60,851 nt of DNA, from assembly GCA_030600655.1 (NCBI GenBank), contig JAUVLP010000003.1, forward strand, positions 1 through 60,851, read 5' to 3'. Shown here piece by piece: positions 35,405 through 43,815 of this stretch; the stretch's first letter is position 1, and the number at the start of each line of letters is the position of its first letter. A program made the translations under genes and the position numbers. This DNA is from Candidatus Eiseniibacteriota bacterium (GTDB lineage: Bacteria; Joyebacterota; Joyebacteria; Joyebacterales; Joyebacteraceae). Below the pieces are notes generated by a model. That model was given only the letters and a program-made list of their open reading frames with translations. It did not search any database and had not been told where the DNA came from.

Positions 35405-36427
35405 TCAGGGGGACTCGGTGCTCGCGAGTGCGTCTGGGTGGTGGATCACATGGAACCTTATCCAGGCCGGCGTCGGAGCATCGTCGGCCACGGCCGGTTC
35501 GAAGAGCCACTGCATTGCTGCTACGGTCGTTGATATGTCGGCGCTGCAGTCGGGGCCTGCGCTCTCAATGATGCGAACGTTCTTCACGCGGCCGGTGCGG
35601 TCCACGAGAAGATCCAGCATTGTCGCCTCAGTTGCAGCGAGAGAATCAGCATCGGTCTGACGATCAGGCTCGATCCACCTGAGCAGGACCGGGAGATGGT
35701 CGAATTCCGGCATGCTGTCCGGGGGATCCGGTGACAGCTCGATCGGCCAGGTGTACGGCGCGAATCGAGGGAGCGATGCGAGATCGGGAAAACCGACTAG
35801 AAGGTCTTTCGTTTCGATCACGGGGTCAATAGCGTGCGCCTTTGCCATCTCTGCCTCCGCGTTTCCCCAGGGGACGCGGGAAGCTTCGAACATCCTGGCA
35901 AGACGGTAGTAGACCTTCGCTGCGGTGGGCTCAGCCACACCGACGAGATCTGCGTAGATGCGGTAGAGTCTGTCCGCTTCCCTATCGAGTCCGAGCTGCG
36001 CGCGGCATATGGCAAGCCCATAGATCGCCTCGCGATCGACAGCCGGGCTCACTTCCGACGCTCCGGCATGACCCGATGCAAGTCTCGATGTGAGTTCCTT
36101 TCCTACCGCGTACTCGAAGCCGAGGGCCGCACGTTCGAACTCGCCGCTTCGCAGAAGGGCTGCTGCGAGGGCCGCTCGCGCTTCGGAAAGATCCGGATCG
36201 AGCGCCACCGCGGTCTCGAGGTCGGCCAGTCCCCGCAGCATCTTGTGACCCTCGAAGAGGCGCACTCCACGTACGACAAGTCCTTCCGCAGTCGCACCAC
36301 TGGATGGCTCCGCCGCGCATTGTAGGGGTGCGGCAGTTAGAAGCAGCAGCACAAGGGCAACCCCGGCACAGGATAAGACCGCCTGGGCATGCATCCGTAC
36401 CTTGGGCCCGGAATTCGTCCCTTTCAC
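35405..36427 (-). CDS. Exported TPR protein with TonB-like C-terminal domain
   Basis: 340 residues from GTG 36427 (ATG 36394 is the alternative, with AAGG six bases away). Residues about 13-40 are a signal peptide (VALVLLLLTAAPLQCAA). The middle contains TPR hairpins: LFEGHKMLRGLADLETAVAL, ARAALAAALLRSGEFERAAL and IYGLAICRAQLGLDREADRL. The end (about 265-335) reads MLDLLVDRTGRVKNVRIIES, then AAMQWLFEPA and PAWIRFHVIHH, which is the TonB_C fold pattern (V-D-x-x-G-R-V, W-x-F-x-P-A). It could contact outer-membrane receptors or periplasmic partners; no transmembrane anchor beyond the signal is seen. Confidence 0.75.
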   Translation of the reverse strand: MKGTNSGPKVRMHAQAVLSCAGVALVLLLLTAAPLQCAAEPSSGATAEGLVVRGVRLFEGHKMLRGLADLETAVALDPDLSEARAALAAALLRSGEFERAALGFEYAVGKELTSRLASGHAGASEVSPAVDREAIYGLAICRAQLGLDREADRLYRIYADLVGVAEPTAAKVYYRLARMFEASRVPWGNAEAEMAKAHAIDPVIETKDLLVGFPDLASLPRFAPYTWPIELSPDPPDSMPEFDHLPVLLRWIEPDRQTDADSLAATEATMLDLLVDRTGRVKNVRIIESAGPDCSADISTTVAAMQWLFEPAVADDAPTPAWIRFHVIHHPDALASTESP

Positions 36428-36582
36428 TCAGCTAACTCCCTCTTGAGGGCGTTCCAGAGGCTCTGCAGCTCCCTCTGGGGCCCGTTTGCGGCCGTGATGC
36501 CTCTCTCCTTACACTGATCGGAGAAAGTTGCAGCACAGCGGCTTCTGACTGTTGTGTCAATTGGAAATGACTGACCCTTCAT
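36424..36582 (-). CDS. Possible 52-residue protein between the satD-like and TPR-TonB genes
   Basis: An ATG at 36582, inside the last codons of the satD-like gene in another frame, opens 52 codons ending at TGA 36426-36424. That TGA overlaps the GTG of the next gene (GTGA). The C-terminal half, ANGPQRELQSLWNALKRELA, is an amphipathic helix. There is no ribosome site before the ATG, but AAGGAGAG lies inside the frame ahead of an ATC codon, so initiation is unclear. The overlaps at both ends are what a real coupled gene would show; absence of homologues by eye keeps this tentative. Confidence 0.35.
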   Translation of the reverse strand: MKGQSFPIDTTVRSRCAATFSDQCKERGITAANGPQRELQSLWNALKRELAE

Positions 36583-37165
36583 TCAGACTTGCGGCTATGG
36601 CGGCGGACGCTCGTCGAAGGTGCGGCCAGTGAGCGGCAGCCAGGCTTTGGCTCACTGCTTGACGCGATATGTTCAGGTGAGCCGCGACCTGCTGCTGCGT
36701 ATCGGAGTCCTCAACGAGGGCGATGATCTGCCTCTGCCGTTTGGTCATGGAATCGAATGCCAGAAGCACAAGATCGATCAGGGATGCCAGGATGAAGTCG
36801 TTGCCCGCTCGGTGCACCAGAATGCGTGCGTCACGCGGATCAGTTGCTTCCAGTGCGCTCAGTGCGGCTGCGCCACTCATCTCTGGTTCTTGCGCCAAAG
36901 CTATTGCGAATGTCGTCCGCAGAGGACGAGCCAGGTCGGATATGGCGAGGATCACATTGAGAGCTTCGGAGGGCGATGCCAAGGACAGAAGCAGAGCCCC
37001 GTCTGGAGTCGGCTCCGATGGCCCTGCCAGTGCCTGAGGATGCGATCCTGTGAGAGCCGCCGCCGCATCTCTGAGCTGTTCGACGGCAGTTATGTCGCTG
37101 CGCTCGCGGCCCTCAGTGCCCCAGGCGCGCACCGCGAGCACGGCCACCGGTTTCCCTCTTGCCAT
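36557..37165 (-). CDS. SatD-like protein with C-terminal helix-turn-helix
   Basis: 202 residues from ATG 37165. The N-terminal part (about 1-130) contains a strand-helix pattern with ITAVEQLRDAAAALTGSHP and LLSLASPSEALNVILAISDL. The C-terminus has a helix-turn-helix MTKRQRQIIALVEDSDTQQQ followed by LNISRQAVSQSLAAAHW. This combination resembles the SatD family described from streptococcal secretion/acid-tolerance loci, whose role is poorly known. It is likely DNA-binding and regulatory. The ribosome site is weak. Family assignment rests on recognising the HTH arrangement and is moderate. Confidence 0.6.
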   Translation of the reverse strand: MARGKPVAVLAVRAWGTEGRERSDITAVEQLRDAAAALTGSHPQALAGPSEPTPDGALLLSLASPSEALNVILAISDLARPLRTTFAIALAQEPEMSGAAALSALEATDPRDARILVHRAGNDFILASLIDLVLLAFDSMTKRQRQIIALVEDSDTQQQVAAHLNISRQAVSQSLAAAHWPHLRRASAAIAASLNEGSVISN

Positions 37166-37213
37166 TCGCTGAGTAGCTCCGGTTATCGGGTGGCAGCCGT
37201 GACCCGGACAGCG

Positions 37214-37981
37214 CTAGCGGCTGAACTCGATCGCGGCGTACACATTGTGATCGCTCACACTCTCGAAATTCTCTGCCTCGATGTGGTACCAATGCACTCG
37301 GACATCGGAGTCGAGGCGCTCGGCCACACCGCGGACAAGATCCTCTACGAAGACGGGGTTGTCCAAGGCGGTGTCGATGACGACACGTTCGTCATCGCCC
37401 GTCAGCAGAGGATAGACTGGAGCGCTGGCAGACGACTCGGCGATCTCGATGAGCTCCTCGATATCGACGTGACCGTCGAAGCGTACGGAGATTGTCACAT
37501 ATCCGCGCTGGCTGTGCCCTGGTCCACCGGTTGCCTCCTGTGAACACGGGCAGACCGTCATGACCGGCACTTCAACCGTGAGAACGAAATCGAATTCTCC
37601 ATCGAGTGATGCGGAGATCATCGCCGGGCAGGCCATGAGGCTCTTCGCACCGGAGGCCGGCGCCGTCTTCTCAACGAAAAAGGTGAAGTCGATATCAACA
37701 AAGGCGCTCTCGGATCCAAGTTCGCTTCTGACCGTGTCCAGAAGGCGCTTCACGCCGGAGGGCGTCAGCGGATCGGCGAAATCCGCGAGAATACGAGCAA
37801 ATCGGCTCATGTGAACGCCACGGGCAACTGGCCCCAGGGCAACAAAGAGATCGAAGCTTCCCTCGACCGGCTGCGTTCCGCCGCCCGCCACTGGCGCGTG
37901 CGCAGGCCGTTTGAGTCCGGTAACGCCGACTCTATCGAGTGCTATATCTCGCCCATCACGTCTGTCCTGGATGCTTTTCAT
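37214..37981 (-). CDS. folE2: GTP cyclohydrolase FolE2
   Basis: Type IB GTP cyclohydrolase converting GTP to dihydroneopterin triphosphate for folate or queuosine-type pathways, using Mn or Zn unlike FolE1. 255 residues with the family's VGVTGLKRP at 18-26, GVHMSRF with His57, MACPAMISA and the metal/catalytic region VCPCSQEATGG (Cys144, Cys146), then HSQRGYVTI. The start ATG 37981 has no ribosome site, and a strong promoter sits so close that the mRNA may be leaderless. It is followed by the satD-like gene on the same strand after 48 bases. Confidence 0.93.
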   Translation of the reverse strand: MKSIQDRRDGRDIALDRVGVTGLKRPAHAPVAGGGTQPVEGSFDLFVALGPVARGVHMSRFARILADFADPLTPSGVKRLLDTVRSELGSESAFVDIDFTFFVEKTAPASGAKSLMACPAMISASLDGEFDFVLTVEVPVMTVCPCSQEATGGPGHSQRGYVTISVRFDGHVDIEELIEIAESSASAPVYPLLTGDDERVVIDTALDNPVFVEDLVRGVAERLDSDVRVHWYHIEAENFESVSDHNVYAAIEFSR

Positions 37982-37988
37982 GGAAGGT

Positions 37989-38017
37989 AGAATAGTCGGA
38001 ATTCACCGGTTCGTCAA
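37989..38017 (-). promoter_or_regulatory. Promoter of folE2, apparently leaderless
   Basis: Minus strand TTGACG (38017-38012), exactly 17 bases, TATTCT (37994-37989). The folE2 ATG begins at 37981, seven bases past the -10, so the predicted first transcribed base is at or next to the A of the start codon. Confidence 0.65.
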
Positions 38018-38044
38018 GCGCAAAGGGTTGCGTACAGCCACATG

Positions 38045-38080
38045 AGATCGCGCGCGACTGCGTGGAGCCGCACGCGATCT
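38045..38080. repeat. Inverted repeat between purA and folE2
   Basis: AGATCGCG 38045-38052 is matched by CGCGATCT 38073-38080, with an inner GCGTG/CACGC pair, forming a GC-rich hairpin after the purA stop on the minus strand. It has no T-tail. It may mark the 3' end of the nucleotide superoperon or protect its message. Confidence 0.5.
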
Positions 38081-38110
38081 TACGAACTCGCACGCAATTG
38101 CGATGCGGGC

Positions 38111-38136
38111 TCCGCAGAGTGAGTCCGCAGAGTGAG
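38111..38136. repeat. Tandem 13-bp duplication after purA
   Basis: TCCGCAGAGTGAG is present twice in direct contact (38111-38123, 38124-38136), just beyond the purA stop. Same unit length as the duplication at 30603. Confidence 0.8.
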
Positions 38137-38141
38137 AGTGT

Positions 38142-39437
38142 TCAGTGTTCCTGGAAGATGCTCGTGAACTCGACGACGGCTTCACCCTTGGCGCCTACCG
38201 AGACAGAGCATATGTCCACATCTGCCAGCTCGCGGATTCGCTCAAGATATGCGAGCGCTGGTGCCGGCAGCTCAGATTTCCGCCTGGCTTCTCCCGTCTC
38301 GCTCATCCAGCCGGAGATCTCCTCGTATATCGGACGGGCCCGTCTCAATTCATCAACGGTGCGTGGGAAACGGTCCGTTCTGACGCCGTCTATGTCGTAG
38401 GCCACGCAGACCTTGATCGTCTCGAAACTGTCCAGAATGTCGAGCTTGGTTACGACGATGCGCCGGATACCGTTCAATGCTATGGAGTATTTGAGCGCCA
38501 CAATGTCAAGCCAGCCGCAACGTCTCGCTCGCCCTGTCGTCGCTCCCCGTTCGGCTCCTCTCTCCTGGATCGTCTCTGCGGTCTTGTCGGTCAGTTCCGT
38601 GGGAAACGGTCCGGCGCCGACTCTCGTAGTGTACGCCTTCGTGATGCCTATGACTTCTCCGATCAGGGATGGCGGAACGCCGGTTCCGATTGCGACGCCG
38701 GCGGCCGTGGTGTATGACGATGTGACGTAGGGATAGGTTCCGAACGCGACATCCAGGAGCGTGCCCTGGGCTCCCTCGAAGAGCACGTTCCGGCCGGCTC
38801 GTATGGCAGTCCGCAGTGTCTCCGGTGTGTCCGAGAGGTACTGCGCGAGTCTTTGCGCAACAGGGTGGAGTTGCTCCAGCATCTCGCTGGCGTCGAGCGG
38901 TTCCTCCCCATACAGCCGAACCAGACACTCGTTCTTGCGATCGACGGTCTCCTCAAACCTGGATCGGAATGCATCAAACGAAGCCAGGGTTCCGATGGGG
39001 ATACCGTCTCGCGCGCACCGATCGGCATACGCAGGCCCTATCCCTCTGTGCGTCGTCCCTATCGCAGCATTGCCCCGGGCCTTCTCCTCTGCGGCCTCCA
39101 CTGCTTTGTGGTACGGGAGCACCATGTGGGCGCCGACATCGACCAGAAGATTCTCTCCGACCTCGATTCCTCTGTCGGCTACCCCGGCGATCTCTGCATC
39201 GAGGGCGATCGGATCGATGACCACTCCGGGGCCGATGATGTTCCGGACTCCGGGAACGCTGATACCCGATGGGAGCAGGTGGAAGACGATGGGTCTCCCC
39301 TCAACGGAGACCGTGTGACCGGCGTTAGCTCCGCCTTGGAAACGAACAACCAGATCTGCTTTCGAGGACAGAGCATTCACTATCTTTCCCTTGCCCTCGT
39401 CGCCCCACTGTGTTCCGACGATTACCACGCTGCTCAT
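38142..39437 (-). CDS. purA: Adenylosuccinate synthetase
   Basis: Joins IMP and aspartate with GTP hydrolysis, the first step to AMP. 431 residues, normal. P-loop GTQWGDEGKGKIVNAL at 8-23, catalytic His region RFQGGANAGHTV, GTTHRGIGPAYADR, LFEGAQGTLLDVAFGTYPYVTSS and the GTP-binding VTKLDILD. ATG 39437 overlaps the purE stop (ATGA). It is the last gene of the nucleotide superoperon, with the downstream inverted repeat and folE2 promoter marking the boundary. Confidence 0.97.
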   Translation of the reverse strand: MSSVVIVGTQWGDEGKGKIVNALSSKADLVVRFQGGANAGHTVSVEGRPIVFHLLPSGISVPGVRNIIGPGVVIDPIALDAEIAGVADRGIEVGENLLVDVGAHMVLPYHKAVEAAEEKARGNAAIGTTHRGIGPAYADRCARDGIPIGTLASFDAFRSRFEETVDRKNECLVRLYGEEPLDASEMLEQLHPVAQRLAQYLSDTPETLRTAIRAGRNVLFEGAQGTLLDVAFGTYPYVTSSYTTAAGVAIGTGVPPSLIGEVIGITKAYTTRVGAGPFPTELTDKTAETIQERGAERGATTGRARRCGWLDIVALKYSIALNGIRRIVVTKLDILDSFETIKVCVAYDIDGVRTDRFPRTVDELRRARPIYEEISGWMSETGEARRKSELPAPALAYLERIRELADVDICSVSVGAKGEAVVEFTSIFQEH

Positions 39438-39985
39438 CGTCCACTCTCCACGGTTGTCTTGCAGGAGTCGCGTGCGGCTCTCTCGGCCGCCACGAGTTCT
39501 CTGTCCTTCTCATCAACCGATCGTGCGAGGTCCTTTTTCATGCTTCGCAAGCGTTTGCCTATCTCCGGGTGCTTGAGCGAGAGGATCTGTGCGGCCATGA
39601 TCGCCGCGTTCTTGGCGCCGTGCTTGCCGATCGACATCGTGGCCACAGGTACCCCGGAAGGCATCTGCACGATCGAGTAGAGCGCATCAAGGCCGCCCAG
39701 GTTGCCTCCTCCCATCGGGATGCCTATCACCGGCAGCACGGTGAGACTGGCGATGACTCCGGGCAGATGCGCGGCAAGCCCTGCCCCCACGATGACCACT
39801 TCGATCCCGTTCTTCTCGAGCGACTCGGCAAGGTCTACAGTCTTCCTCGGAGCCCGGTGAGCCGAGGAGATCCGCACAACGTACCCTATGGCCAATTTAT
39901 CGAGAAGCTTCGTGCTCTCCCGCATGGTCGGTAGGTCGGAGTCGCTTCCCATGATTACCGCGACGAGTTCTTTTCTGGCTTCCAT
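39434..39985 (-). CDS. purE: N5-carboxyaminoimidazole ribonucleotide mutase
   Basis: Rearranges N5-CAIR to CAIR in purine synthesis. 183 residues; GSDSDLPTM binds the nucleotide, SAHRAPRKT carries the class I histidine pattern and GAGLAAHLPGVIAS and GNLGGLDAL complete the active site. The C-terminus is about 15 residues longer than usual and highly charged. The SAHR-x-P form is class I, which normally needs PurK to make N5-CAIR; purK is not in this window. ATG 39985 follows a weak AAGGA. The stop overlaps the purA start. Confidence 0.95.
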   Translation of the reverse strand: MEARKELVAVIMGSDSDLPTMRESTKLLDKLAIGYVVRISSAHRAPRKTVDLAESLEKNGIEVVIVGAGLAAHLPGVIASLTVLPVIGIPMGGGNLGGLDALYSIVQMPSGVPVATMSIGKHGAKNAAIMAAQILSLKHPEIGKRLRSMKKDLARSVDEKDRELVAAERAARDSCKTTVESGR

Positions 39986-40045
39986 TCCACGGTCCTTGTT
40001 TTTCAGGTGCCACCGGGTTGCAGAAGTCTGCGTCCCCGGGGCGTC

Positions 40046-41614
40046 CTAGTGCTTGAAGTGACGCTGTCTTGTCATGATCATGGCAATCCGCCGCTCGTTG
40101 GCGGCTTCTATGACATCCTCATCGCCCTTGGAGCCGCCAGGCTGGATAATGGCAGTCACCCCAGCCTCAGCTGCGGCGTCCACGGCATCGCGCATCGGGA
40201 AGAAGGCATCGGAAGCCATTACGCTTCCCTTCACCCTGTCGCCTCCCTTCCACACTGCCAGAACGCTCGCATCGACACGGCTCATCTGGCCGGCGCCGAT
40301 ACCGACCGTTTCGGTTCCGCTCACCAGAACGATGGCATTCGAACGTACGTGCTTTACGACCCTCCATGCGAAGAGAAGTGAGTGCAGTTCCTCCGGTGTC
40401 GGTTCCCGCTCGGTGACTGTGCAGAGGTCGGATTTTTCGAAGATGTTGATGTCCAGGTCCTGGACCAGAAGGCCTCCGGCTCCCAGAGATCTGAGGTGTC
40501 GCTCCGGTCTCAAGTGATACTCGGTGACGTCTGGGAACGGCGCCCTAACGATCCTCCGGTTCTTCTTTCCCCTCATGAGTTCGAGAGCATTCCTGTAGTA
40601 GTCGGGTGCGATCACGGCTTCGACGAAGCGGGTTTCGTGCACGAGCTTCGCAGTTGCCATATCGACGCTTCTGTTGAATGCAATGACACTTCCGAATGCC
40701 GACATCGGATCACAGGCGAGAGCCCTCTCATAGGCTCTGTCAAGAGTGGCAGCCGTGGCTACACCGCAAGGTGTGGCGTGTTTCATAACTGCCGCGGCGG
40801 GTTCGTCGAACTCCCTGACCACGGCGAGCGCAGCGTCCAGGTCCATGATGTTGTTGTAGGAGAGCTCCTTCCCCGAGAGCTGCTCCGCGTTCGGGATGCC
40901 CGGAGACGGACTTCTCAAGCGCGAGCGATAGAAGGCCGCGCTCTGGTGCGGGTTCTCGCCGTATCTAAGATCCTGTACTTTTTCGTACTCCAGGATGAGG
41001 AAACACGGCAGAGCCGAGTCATTCTCCCCGTTGGACGCTATGTACTTGTGAATGGCTCGGTCGTAATCGCGCGTCCTCGCGAAAGCATCGACAGCAAGCT
41101 GGCGACGTGCTTCGGATTGAATCTCTCCGTCGTTTCCCTTCAGGGTCTCCAGTATTGAGGCGTACTGATCGGGGGAACTCACGACGACAACGTTCTCGTA
41201 GTTCTTTGCCGCGGCCCTCAGAAGCGTGACGCCACCAATGTCGATCTCCTCAAGCGCCTCGTCCAACGTTGTGCCGTTGGCGGCCGTCACTTTCTCGAAC
41301 GGGTAGAGGTTCACGACGACCATATCGATCCGGTCGATTCCCTCCATCTCGAGTGTCGCCACGTGGCTTTCCTTCTGAGGCTGAGACAGAATGGCACCGT
41401 GGATTCTGGGATGGAGGGTCTTGACCCTGCCGTCGAGTATTTCCGGTGCGCCGGTCACCTCTGCCACCTCGCGGCACTCAACGCCTGCGGATCTGAGACG
41501 TCTCGCGGTGCCTCCGGTCGATATGATCTCGATTCCAAGTCCCGCGAGCTCGCCGGCGAACTCGATAATCCCCTGCTTGTCGGAGACGCTGATCAGTGCT
41601 CTTGCAATGCTCAT
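40046..41614 (-). CDS. purH: Bifunctional AICAR transformylase / IMP cyclohydrolase
   Basis: Catalyses the last two steps of IMP synthesis using 10-formyl-THF. 522 residues. The N-terminal cyclohydrolase domain opens RALISVSDKQGIIEFAGEL with STGGTARRLRSAG and VKTLHPRIHGAIL. The transformylase domain contains the catalytic Lys-His of AVMKHATPCGVA near 270 and GENPHQSAAFYRS, with SDAFFPMRDAVDAAAEAGV near the end. ATG 41614 overlaps the purF stop. FolD, encoded in this window, supplies its cofactor. Confidence 0.97.
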   Translation of the reverse strand: MSIARALISVSDKQGIIEFAGELAGLGIEIISTGGTARRLRSAGVECREVAEVTGAPEILDGRVKTLHPRIHGAILSQPQKESHVATLEMEGIDRIDMVVVNLYPFEKVTAANGTTLDEALEEIDIGGVTLLRAAAKNYENVVVVSSPDQYASILETLKGNDGEIQSEARRQLAVDAFARTRDYDRAIHKYIASNGENDSALPCFLILEYEKVQDLRYGENPHQSAAFYRSRLRSPSPGIPNAEQLSGKELSYNNIMDLDAALAVVREFDEPAAAVMKHATPCGVATAATLDRAYERALACDPMSAFGSVIAFNRSVDMATAKLVHETRFVEAVIAPDYYRNALELMRGKKNRRIVRAPFPDVTEYHLRPERHLRSLGAGGLLVQDLDINIFEKSDLCTVTEREPTPEELHSLLFAWRVVKHVRSNAIVLVSGTETVGIGAGQMSRVDASVLAVWKGGDRVKGSVMASDAFFPMRDAVDAAAEAGVTAIIQPGGSKGDEDVIEAANERRIAMIMTRQRHFKH

Positions 41615-43059
41615 CCTGTTTCTCTCCCGGTAGGCTTGGCATCTTCGATCTGGAACGTCTCAGTCCTGTCGCTATCGAGGCGCGCCTCTTCGTGAGGGTA
41701 GCTTCCGTCGAAGCAGGCGACGCAGTATGTATCCATCGGGGGTGGCACTGATGCCAGAAGCCCCTCGTGCGACAGGTAGCCCAGTGAATCAACTCCGATG
41801 AATGCTGCTATGTCAGAAATGGAGTTGGATGAAGCGATGAGCTCTTCCCTGGTCGGCGTGTCAATGCCGTAGAAGCATGGGAAGCGGATCGGAGGTGAGG
41901 CCACACGGAGGTGAACCTCCTTGGCACCCGCTCGTCGGAGCATCCCCATCAGCTGGCGACTCGTCGTACCTCTGACGATCGAATCATCGACGACCACGAC
42001 GCGCTGTCCGGCAAGCGTGTCACTGACCGGGTTGTACTTGATGCGCACACGGAAGTCGCGGAGCGATTGCCGCGGGTGGATAAACGTCCTCCCGATGTAG
42101 TGATTTCTGATGAGTCCGATCGCGTGCGGAATCCCCGATTGGTCGGAGAACCCCATTGCGGCGGAGTTGCTGGAGTCGGGAACGGAGATGACGATGTCCG
42201 CATCAGCCGGACACTCGCGGGCGAGCGTGCGGCCCAATGCCATTCGCACGCTGTCGACGGAAACGTCGCGTATGATGGAGTCGGGGCGCGAGAAGTAGAT
42301 GTACTCGAAGATGCAGAAGCTTTTGGTTTCCTGCCCGCCATCGAGGCGGAATGATCTTGGGCCGTCGGGTCCAATGACCAGAATCTCTCCCGGTTCTATC
42401 TCGCGCTCGTAGGTAGCACCGACGATGTCGAGCGCGCAGCTCTCAGATGCTACCACCCATCCCCCGCTGTCCAGTCTTCCGAAGCAGAGCGGACGATAGC
42501 CCCGTGGATCCCTGACGGCCACCAGACAGCCATCGATCATGAATAGAATCGAGTAGGCGCCTCTTACTCCAGCCAGTGCTTCAGTGAGCACTTCAGTGAT
42601 GTCCGCAGTCGTTCTCCGACCGCGCCGTGAGTAGGCGTTGGCAATGAGATGCAGAATCGTCTCTGTGTCCGTTGTCGTCCTGAATATGGAACCGCCGGCT
42701 TCAAGCTTGGCCCTCAGATTTGAGGCGTCAACCAGATTGCCGTTGTGTGCCGCTGCGAGCGGTCCCCCTTGAAACCGAACCAGGAGAGGCTGGGCGTTGA
42801 CAAGCTGACTCTGCCCGGTCGTAGAGTATCGCACGTGGCCGATAGCCACGTTGCCAGGCAGTCTGTCCAGCACTTCCTCCGTGAAAACAGTGCTCACCAG
42901 TCCCATAGCGCGATGCTGGAATGCCGTCTCGCCGTCCCATGTGACGATCCCCGCGCTCTCCTGTCCCCTGTGTTGAAGAGAGTAGAGACCCAGGTATGTC
43001 AGCCTTGCAGCATCGACATTGCCGGACACACCGAATATGCCGCACTCGTCATGAAACAC
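41611..43059 (-). CDS. purF: Amidophosphoribosyltransferase, iron-sulfur type
   Basis: First committed enzyme of purine synthesis, making phosphoribosylamine from PRPP and glutamine. 482 residues from GTG 43059. A five-residue propeptide MFHDE precedes the nucleophile Cys6 (CGIFGVSGN), as in the Bacillus enzyme whose N-terminus is cleaved. The PRPP loop is VVVVDDSIVRGTTSRQLMGM. Cysteines in SFCIFEYIYFSRPDS, RFPCFYGIDTP and YCVACFDGSYP match the four ligands of the [4Fe-4S] cluster of the Bacillus-type protein, which makes it oxygen-sensitive. The stop overlaps purH; purC lies 10 bases upstream. Confidence 0.97.
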   Translation of the reverse strand: MFHDECGIFGVSGNVDAARLTYLGLYSLQHRGQESAGIVTWDGETAFQHRAMGLVSTVFTEEVLDRLPGNVAIGHVRYSTTGQSQLVNAQPLLVRFQGGPLAAAHNGNLVDASNLRAKLEAGGSIFRTTTDTETILHLIANAYSRRGRRTTADITEVLTEALAGVRGAYSILFMIDGCLVAVRDPRGYRPLCFGRLDSGGWVVASESCALDIVGATYEREIEPGEILVIGPDGPRSFRLDGGQETKSFCIFEYIYFSRPDSIIRDVSVDSVRMALGRTLARECPADADIVISVPDSSNSAAMGFSDQSGIPHAIGLIRNHYIGRTFIHPRQSLRDFRVRIKYNPVSDTLAGQRVVVVDDSIVRGTTSRQLMGMLRRAGAKEVHLRVASPPIRFPCFYGIDTPTREELIASSNSISDIAAFIGVDSLGYLSHEGLLASVPPPMDTYCVACFDGSYPHEEARLDSDRTETFQIEDAKPTGRETG

Positions 43060-43069
43060 GTTTCCTACC

Positions 43070-43774
43070 TCAGGAAGAGACCCGATCGAGAACCTCGTTG
43101 TATGCCTCTATGAATCCGCCAAGATCCTGGCGGAACCGGTCCTTGTCCATGATGCGACCACTCGCTGCATCGTGGAATCTGCAGGTGTCTGGAGAGATCT
43201 CATCTCCAAGTACCAGGCGTCCGTCCTTGAGTCCGAATTCGAGCTTGAAGTCGACGAGACGGATTCCACGCTTCTTGAGAAAGCCGGTCAGAATACTGTT
43301 CACTTTGAGCGCCGCCGTCTTCATCTCGGCTAGAAACTCGTGCGTCGTCAGACCCAGCGCCGTGACGTGCTCTTCCGAGAGGATCGGATCGTTGAGGTCG
43401 TCGTCCTTGAGATAGTACTCGACGATCGGTGGATCGAACACGCGCCCTGTTTCGATGCCGAGGCGTTTCACCATAGAACCTGCGGCGATGTTTCTCACGA
43501 CGACCTCGATCGGCAGCATATCCAGACGATCGACAACCATCTCCTTCTCGCTGATCTTCTCGACGAAGTGGGTCGTAACCCCGGCCTCATTCAAAAGCGT
43601 GAAGAAATGGGACGAGATCCGATTGTTCAGCACGCCCTTCCCGCTGATGATCTCGTGCTTGACGCCATTGAAGGCTGTGGCATCGTCCTTGAATTCCTGG
43701 ATCATGCGCCCGGGAGAATCCGTCTCCCACAGGATCTTCGCCTTGCCCTCATACAGCTGCTTTGTCTTCTGCAT
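43070..43774 (-). CDS. purC: SAICAR synthetase
   Basis: Ligates aspartate to CAIR with ATP. 234 residues from ATG 43774 behind AAAGGAGAG. The N-terminus QKTKQLYEGKAKILWETD is the conserved start of the family; ISGKGVLNNRISSHFF, PIEVVVRNIAAGSMVKRLG and LVDFKLEFGLKDGRLVLGDE cover the ATP and substrate sites. A longer in-frame extension reaches back into purB coding sequence and is not used. It lies between purB and purF on one transcript. Confidence 0.97.
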   Translation of the reverse strand: MQKTKQLYEGKAKILWETDSPGRMIQEFKDDATAFNGVKHEIISGKGVLNNRISSHFFTLLNEAGVTTHFVEKISEKEMVVDRLDMLPIEVVVRNIAAGSMVKRLGIETGRVFDPPIVEYYLKDDDLNDPILSEEHVTALGLTTHEFLAEMKTAALKVNSILTGFLKKRGIRLVDFKLEFGLKDGRLVLGDEISPDTCRFHDAASGRIMDKDRFRQDLGGFIEAYNEVLDRVSS

Positions 43775-43815
43775 GCGCTCTCTCCTTTGATCCTGCCAGG
43801 TTGCCGGATCTTTCG

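Noticed and set aside
38853-39680. A 275-codon + strand frame
   Set aside because: Antisense to purA and purE and without any recognisable motif.
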